Shown one piece after another: positions 59,812 through 64,000 of a stretch of DNA of 64,000 nt; the stretch's first letter is position 1; every line of letters begins with the position of its first letter. Source of the stretch: an uncultured Lachnospiraceae bacterium (lineage in GTDB: Bacteria; Bacillota; Clostridia; Lachnospirales; Lachnospiraceae). Made by a program: the position numbers and the translations under genes. The DNA lies in NCBI GenBank assembly GCA_910584915.1, contig CAJUDM010000024.1, positions 1 to 64,000 on the forward strand. The letters run 5' to 3'. The notes beneath the pieces are model-generated. The model did not search any database and was not told the DNA's origin. It saw nothing but the letters and a program-made list of their open reading frames with translations.

Positions 59812-60681
59812 ATGGATAATCTGAATATCAGAACAATAAACGGGTATACCGTACAGCTTACTGCGGAACAGATTTACGCGTTAGATGAGTTTGGCACGGA
59901 TATCATGTATCTGGTGGAGGGCAGGGAGCGTGCAATGCTCGTGGATACGGGCGCCGGGATCGGAGAGCTGAGAAAGACGGTGGAGGCTCTGACGGATAAG
60001 CCGGTATTTGTCGTCAACACCCACGGGCATGTGGATCACGCGCTGGGCAACCATGAATTTGATGAAGTGTATATCAGTCAAAAGGACGAATGGATGATAG
60101 AGCCGTCCTATATGACAAAGGAGCGATGGCAGGCGTTCTGTGTGAAAGAGATGAAAGAGCCGGGATATGCGGGACCGGATCTGGCAGGGAAGGAACTGCG
60201 GCTTGCTAAACCCACAGGATATATCGGAGAAGGAATGCGGTTTGACCTGGGAGACCGGGAATTTGAGGCGATCGGCATCTCCGGGCATACAAGGGGCAGC
60301 ATGGTCTTTCTGGACAGCAAAAACAGGATACTGATCTCGGGGGATTCCATCGTCAGCACGCCGATCCTGATCTTTGATACCTATTCGACATATGTGGAGG
60401 CGTATCTGGAGGATCTGAAAAAACTTGCCGCAAGAGAAGGGGAGTTTGACATGATCTTTCCGGGACATTTTCTGCGTCCGATCGGAAAGAAGTATCTGTT
60501 TGACCTGATGGCGTGTGCGGAGGAGATCCTCGCAGGGGACGCGGAGCCGGAGGCCGTGGACTTTTCCCATATGAGCAGTGAACCTGCGCTGATCCACAGA
60601 TACGGGCAGGCATCTATTGTCTATAATGAGAAACATGTCCGGCGTGAAGGGAAAAAGACGGCTGGAATATCACAACAGTAA
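59812..60681 (+). CDS. MBL-fold metallo-hydrolase
   Basis: A 289-residue metallo-beta-lactamase-fold enzyme: H-G-H-V-D-H (H-x-H-x-D-H) zinc motif near residue 67, G-H-T-R-G-S near 160, S-G-D-S-I near 178 and P-G-H-F near 220. Such hydrolases act on thioesters, lactones or phosphoesters. Its place in the sugar cluster suggests hydrolysis of a sugar lactone or ester, but this is a guess. ATG 59812 follows AGGAGA; the longer upstream frame includes the hairpin. Confidence 0.88.
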   Translation: MDNLNIRTINGYTVQLTAEQIYALDEFGTDIMYLVEGRERAMLVDTGAGIGELRKTVEALTDKPVFVVNTHGHVDHALGNHEFDEVYISQKDEWMIEPSYMTKERWQAFCVKEMKEPGYAGPDLAGKELRLAKPTGYIGEGMRFDLGDREFEAIGISGHTRGSMVFLDSKNRILISGDSIVSTPILIFDTYSTYVEAYLEDLKKLAAREGEFDMIFPGHFLRPIGKKYLFDLMACAEEILAGDAEPEAVDFSHMSSEPALIHRYGQASIVYNEKHVRREGKKTAGISQQ

Positions 60682-60701
60682 AGCCTAAGGGGTGAACTGT
60701 T
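60674..60701. repeat. Dispersed hairpin repeat, copy C
   Basis: AACAGT and ACTGTT enclose the 16-base centre AAAGCCTAAGGGGTGA. The left arm includes the end of the MBL gene, whose TAA stop is 60679-60681. The centre is weaker than in copy B. Confidence 0.5.
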
Positions 60702-60710
60702 ACATTATTA

Positions 60711-60739
60711 TTGACATGATGTACATACAGGATTGATTA
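60711..60739 (+). promoter_or_regulatory. Candidate promoter of malQ
   Basis: TTGACA, 17 bases and TGATTA (or 18 bases and GATTAT), about 110 bp before the malQ start. The -35 is perfect and the -10 weak. Confidence 0.45.
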
Positions 60740-60850
60740 TGGGGGCGTTATGTGATATTCTTAAAGATGGCATGATGGACGCTGGCAGTTAGCCGGAATG
60801 GATCATTTCTGTAAAGTGTTAAGACTGTGTTCTTCGGGGAGGAAAGAAGT

Positions 60851-62332
60851 ATGAGAAGATGCGGCGTATTGATGCCGGTATCCAGTCTCTGGTCTCCTTA
60901 TGGGATTGGTGCCTTTTCAAAAGAAGCTTATGAATTTGTGGATTTTCTGAATCAGGCGGGGCAGAGCCTCTGGCAGATATTGCCGCTTGGCCCTACCGGT
61001 TATGGGGATTCCCCCTATCAGTCCTTTTCTACCTTTGCGGGGAACCCGTACTATATTGATCTGAAAGTTCTGATTGAAAAAGGATGGATCACCAAAAAAG
61101 AATGTGATGACTGTGATTTCGGGGACAGCGGGGATCTCATAAGTTACGATAAAATATATAAACAGCGCTTTAAGCTGCTGAGGAAGGCGTACGCGGACAG
61201 CGGGATCTCGGAGGATAAGGAATTTATCCAATTCTGTGAAAAAAATGCTTATTGGCTGGAAGATTACGCGCTCTATATGGCGGTGAAGAAATCCTACAGC
61301 GGTATCAGCTGGCTTTCCTGGAGTGACGGCATCAAGCTGCGGGATCAGGAGGCGCTCGCGTACTTCAGAGAATACTGCAGGGATGAGATCGGTTTTTACC
61401 GGTTTGAACAGTATCTGTTCCAGAGTCAGTGGTTTGCGTTAAAACAGTACGCGAACAAAAAGGGCGTCCGCATTATCGGGGATATACCGATCTACGTTGC
61501 GCTGGACAGCGCGGATGTCTGGGCGGGAAGAGAACTTTTCCAGTTGAACGGGGATGGCACGCCGAAAGCGGTGGCAGGCTGTCCGCCGGATTCCTTTTCG
61601 GCTGACGGACAGCTCTGGGGAAATCCGCTTTACGACTGGGACTACCACAGGGAGACGGAATATGACTGGTGGATGAAGCGCATCCGGTATTGTTACGAAC
61701 TCTATGATATCGTGAGGATCGACCACTTCAGAGGGTTTGACGAATACTATTCGATTCCCTACGGCGATTCCACCGCGGAGTTCGGGCACTGGGAGAAAGG
61801 TCCCGGCATCTCGGTATTCGAGACGATGAGGAGGAAGCTCGGGGACAGGGAAGTGATAGCGGAGGATCTGGGCTTTGTCACGGACACGGTCAGGGAACTG
61901 GTGGAAAGGTCGGGTTTTCCCGGTATGAAGATCCTGCAGTTTGCCTTCGACTCAAGGGAGGAAGGGGACTATATGCCTTACCACTATCCGGTAAACTGTG
62001 TGGTATATACCGGAACTCACGACAACGATACGGTCATGGGGTGGTACGGCACGCTGGAGCGGAAGGATAAAGAGACGGCAAAGAAATATCTGGATATCCG
62101 TTCCGGAGAAGATGTGCATCTTGTTTTTATCCGCGAGGCGCTGAAGAGCGTGGCTGATACGGCGGTGATCCCGATACAGGATTATCTGGCATTGGGGAGC
62201 GAGGCAAGGATCAACACTCCCTCCACGCTGGGTAAAAACTGGAGGTGGAGAGTCAGAAAAGAAATGCTGACGGAAAAACTGGCAAAACAGATGCGTGAGC
62301 TTGGAGAACTGTATGGAAGAGTTGACCATTAA
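60851..62332 (+). CDS. malQ: 4-alpha-glucanotransferase (GH77 amylomaltase)
   Basis: A 493-residue disproportionating enzyme that transfers alpha-1,4-glucan segments. GH77 motifs: nucleophile Asp in V-R-I-D-H-F-R-G-F, acid/base Glu in I-A-E-D-L-G, and stabilising Asp in G-T-H-D-N-D-T. ATG 60851 (M-R-R-C-G) follows GGGGAGGAAAG; the frame extension upstream is not used. The 3' end overlaps the LacI-family regulator start by 20 bp, implying translational coupling. Confidence 0.95.
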   Translation: MRRCGVLMPVSSLWSPYGIGAFSKEAYEFVDFLNQAGQSLWQILPLGPTGYGDSPYQSFSTFAGNPYYIDLKVLIEKGWITKKECDDCDFGDSGDLISYDKIYKQRFKLLRKAYADSGISEDKEFIQFCEKNAYWLEDYALYMAVKKSYSGISWLSWSDGIKLRDQEALAYFREYCRDEIGFYRFEQYLFQSQWFALKQYANKKGVRIIGDIPIYVALDSADVWAGRELFQLNGDGTPKAVAGCPPDSFSADGQLWGNPLYDWDYHRETEYDWWMKRIRYCYELYDIVRIDHFRGFDEYYSIPYGDSTAEFGHWEKGPGISVFETMRRKLGDREVIAEDLGFVTDTVRELVERSGFPGMKILQFAFDSREEGDYMPYHYPVNCVVYTGTHDNDTVMGWYGTLERKDKETAKKYLDIRSGEDVHLVFIREALKSVADTAVIPIQDYLALGSEARINTPSTLGKNWRWRVRKEMLTEKLAKQMRELGELYGRVDH

Positions 62333-63341
62333 AGATGTAGCGAGAATATGCGGCGTGGGAGTCAGTACTGTCTCCCGCGCTATTAATAATCACCCGGATA
62401 TCAACCCGGAGACAAAGCAGAAGGTGATGGAGACGATCCGGGAACAGGGGTATATTCCGAACAACAGCGCCCGCAACCTGAAAAGGACTGAGGCGAAGAG
62501 CATCGCCGTGCTGGTGAAAGGAATGACCAACCCTGTCTTCAGCGGCATGATCAAAGTCATAGAGGGGCGGATCAAGCGGGAAAAGTACGCGATGGTGTTA
62601 AACCATGTCAACCAGAACGAGGACGAGGTGGAGATGGCGCTGGAACTGGTGAAGGAAAAGCGGGTGCGGGGCGTTATTTTTCTCGGCGGATATTTTAACA
62701 ATGCGGAGGAGAAACTGGAAAAGCTGCAGGTGCCCTTTATTTTAAGTACGGCGGGATGCGCGCCGGAGAACGTGGACCCGAACAACGGCCGCTATTCCTA
62801 TCTGTCGGTGGACGATGAGAAGGAGAGCTTTCGGATGGTCAGCCATCTGGTGGAGAGAGGACACAGACAGGTCGCCATTTTGTGCGCGGATGCCGAGAAT
62901 GAGAGTATCGGGCATTTGAGGCTTATGGGCTACAAGAGGGCGCTCTCGGAGCACGGGATACCGGTGGATGAGGGGCTGATCTGCATGATGAAGCCGGAGC
63001 TTGAGCCCTATTCCTATGAGAACGGTTACGCGATGATGCGGGAACTGCTGGAAAAGAGGCAGGATTTTACGGCGGTGTACGCGATCTCCGATGTGATGGC
63101 GATGGGAGCCTGCCGCGCCGTGGCGGACGCCGGAAAGAGAGTGCCGGAGGATATCGCGGTGGGAGGATTTGACGGCATTGCGGCGGGGGATTATTTTATC
63201 CCGAGGATCACGACGATCCGCCAGCCGGTGGAGGAGATCGCGGATGCCACGATAAAACTGATGTTCGAGATCCTCGCGGGGAATGAGAAGCATCAGCATC
63301 ATGTGTTTAAGGGGGAGCTGCTGGTCAGGGAATCGACTTGA
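62313..63341 (+). CDS. LacI/GalR-family transcriptional regulator
   Basis: A 342-residue repressor. The N-terminal helix-turn-helix is T-I-K-D-V-A-R-I-C-G-V-G-V-S-T-V-S-R-A-I, followed by the hinge N-N-S-A-R-N-L-K-R, then a periplasmic-binding-protein-like sugar domain. LacI hinge-helix proteins recognise central CG-containing palindromes, in line with the AACGTT operators at 54715-54766. The effector is probably a sugar imported by this cluster. ATG 62313 follows TTGGAGAA; a GTG at 62295 is less likely. Confidence 0.93.
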   Translation: MEELTIKDVARICGVGVSTVSRAINNHPDINPETKQKVMETIREQGYIPNNSARNLKRTEAKSIAVLVKGMTNPVFSGMIKVIEGRIKREKYAMVLNHVNQNEDEVEMALELVKEKRVRGVIFLGGYFNNAEEKLEKLQVPFILSTAGCAPENVDPNNGRYSYLSVDDEKESFRMVSHLVERGHRQVAILCADAENESIGHLRLMGYKRALSEHGIPVDEGLICMMKPELEPYSYENGYAMMRELLEKRQDFTAVYAISDVMAMGACRAVADAGKRVPEDIAVGGFDGIAAGDYFIPRITTIRQPVEEIADATIKLMFEILAGNEKHQHHVFKGELLVREST

Positions 63342-63368
63342 TGGGGGGATGCTTTATCTGTATTCTGG

Positions 63369-64000
63369 TCATAAGGTAACAATAAAGGTGCTTCCTCCGC
63401 CGGGGGTATCCTTCACGGAGATCTTTCCGCGGTGGGCGTGGATGATCTCGGCGGCGATGCAGAGTCCGAGCCCGAAATGTCCCTTTTTGCTGCGGGATTT
63501 GTCGCTGCGGTAGAAGCGTTCAAAGATCCGTTCTTTTTCGGCGTCCGGGATACCGATGCCGTTATCCTCCACAGAAAACAGGATATTTTTTCCGTGACAG
63601 GTGAGAGTCAGGCGCACGGCTCCGCCGGAGGGCGTGTAGCTGAGGGCATTGTGCAATAAAATAGAGAGAACCTGTGTGATGCGTTCTCTATCGCCGGTGA
63701 TAGTCGGGGCGGTTTCCTCCGGCAGGGTGATGGAGAGCGCAATATTTTTTTCCGCGGCGACGGGCTGGAAGGCTTCATAGAGGTTGAGCAGCAGCGTATC
63801 CGGTTCTACGGGCGCCGTTTTGATACTCCAGCCTTTGTTGTCGGCGGTTGTCAGAAGAAGCAGGTCGTCGATCAGTTTGGACATCCGCATGCCCTCGGAC
63901 TGAATGGCATCCAGAAAGTGTGCCCGCACGCTGCCCTCCGCTTTCCCGGAGGCGGAGGCGCAGGAGAGGATCACAGCCAACGGCGTGCGCAGCTCGTGGG
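63369..64000 (-). CDS. Sensor histidine kinase, C-terminal part (cut by window edge)
   Basis: The minus-strand frame is open to the window edge. Near the edge it encodes the HisKA box H-E-L-R-T-P-L-A-V-I-L. Then follow the dimerisation helix, the N-box H-N-A-L-S-Y-T-P, D-N-G-I-G-I-P, F-E-R-F-Y-R-S-D-K-S-R and G-L-G-L-C-I-A ATP-binding motifs. The sensor half lies beyond 64000. It converges on the LacI-family gene and its operon is outside the window. Confidence 0.93.
   Translation of the reverse strand, partial: HELRTPLAVILSCASASGKAEGSVRAHFLDAIQSEGMRMSKLIDDLLLLTTADNKGWSIKTAPVEPDTLLLNLYEAFQPVAAEKNIALSITLPEETAPTITGDRERITQVLSILLHNALSYTPSGGAVRLTLTCHGKNILFSVEDNGIGIPDAEKERIFERFYRSDKSRSKKGHFGLGLCIAAEIIHAHRGKISVKDTPGGGSTFIVTL

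Overview
The window comes from a Gram-positive, spore-former-type Firmicute, most likely a member of the Lachnospiraceae (Clostridia). The evidence is the gene order (secA-prfB; tig-clpP-clpX-engB), strong AGGAGG ribosome binding sites, the family content (DUF975, DUF2752, ArAE, GH32/GH43/GH28, BioY) and a Firmicute-type type VII secretion locus. No rRNA, tRNA, CRISPR array or intact insertion sequence was recognised. The species cannot be named from the sequence.

Layout. 1-2873: the lysis end of a prophage (tail-region protein, small membrane protein, holin, GH25 endolysin). Its right boundary at about 2898-2925 falls inside an M23 peptidase gene, so only the 5' two thirds of that gene remain here (2898-3566, minus). 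3739-11753: housekeeping and small membrane genes, including secA and a prfB whose in-frame stop at the programmed frameshift is TAA. 11837-15484: two tandem DUF975 membrane proteins, then an ECF sigma factor with a likely membrane-bound partner. 15743-17401: a GH32 fructosidase.

17425-33886 is the most unusual part: a type VII secretion (T7SS) locus with FHA-FtsK ATPase EssC, an EspG-like protein, three WXG100 proteins, a YukD/EsaB ubiquitin-like protein and a candidate effector with a papain/C39-like protease tail. It also carries a complete phosphosignalling set: two active-looking Ser/Thr kinases (one fused to a peptidoglycan-binding OmpA domain), a PP2C phosphatase and a short acidic E-A-T-V motif in three proteins that could dock on the EssC FHA domains. 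No EssA, EsaA or canonical EssB was recognised. The logic resembles the PpkA-PppA-Fha control of type VI secretion, rebuilt on a T7SS. Lipoproteins and a secreted transglutaminase-like protein follow.

35650-43756: tex, tig, clpP, clpX, engB and a PerM/AI-2E-type transporter, with a multi-hairpin leader before tig and a 155-nt highly base-paired element after the transporter. 44208-48911: response regulator, histidine kinase, membrane protein and VanY-type carboxypeptidase. 48943-50258 (minus): bioY under a BirA-type operator, followed by a DUF1284 gene. 50478-52663: two tandem ArAE-type exporters.

52795-63341: a plant-polysaccharide utilisation cluster with GH43, GH28, sugar ABC transporter (binding protein and two permeases, no ATPase), MBL-fold hydrolase, 4-alpha-glucanotransferase and a LacI-family regulator. 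Three phased AACGTT sites between the divergent GH43 and GH28 genes are likely operators for that regulator. The window ends inside a histidine kinase gene on the minus strand.
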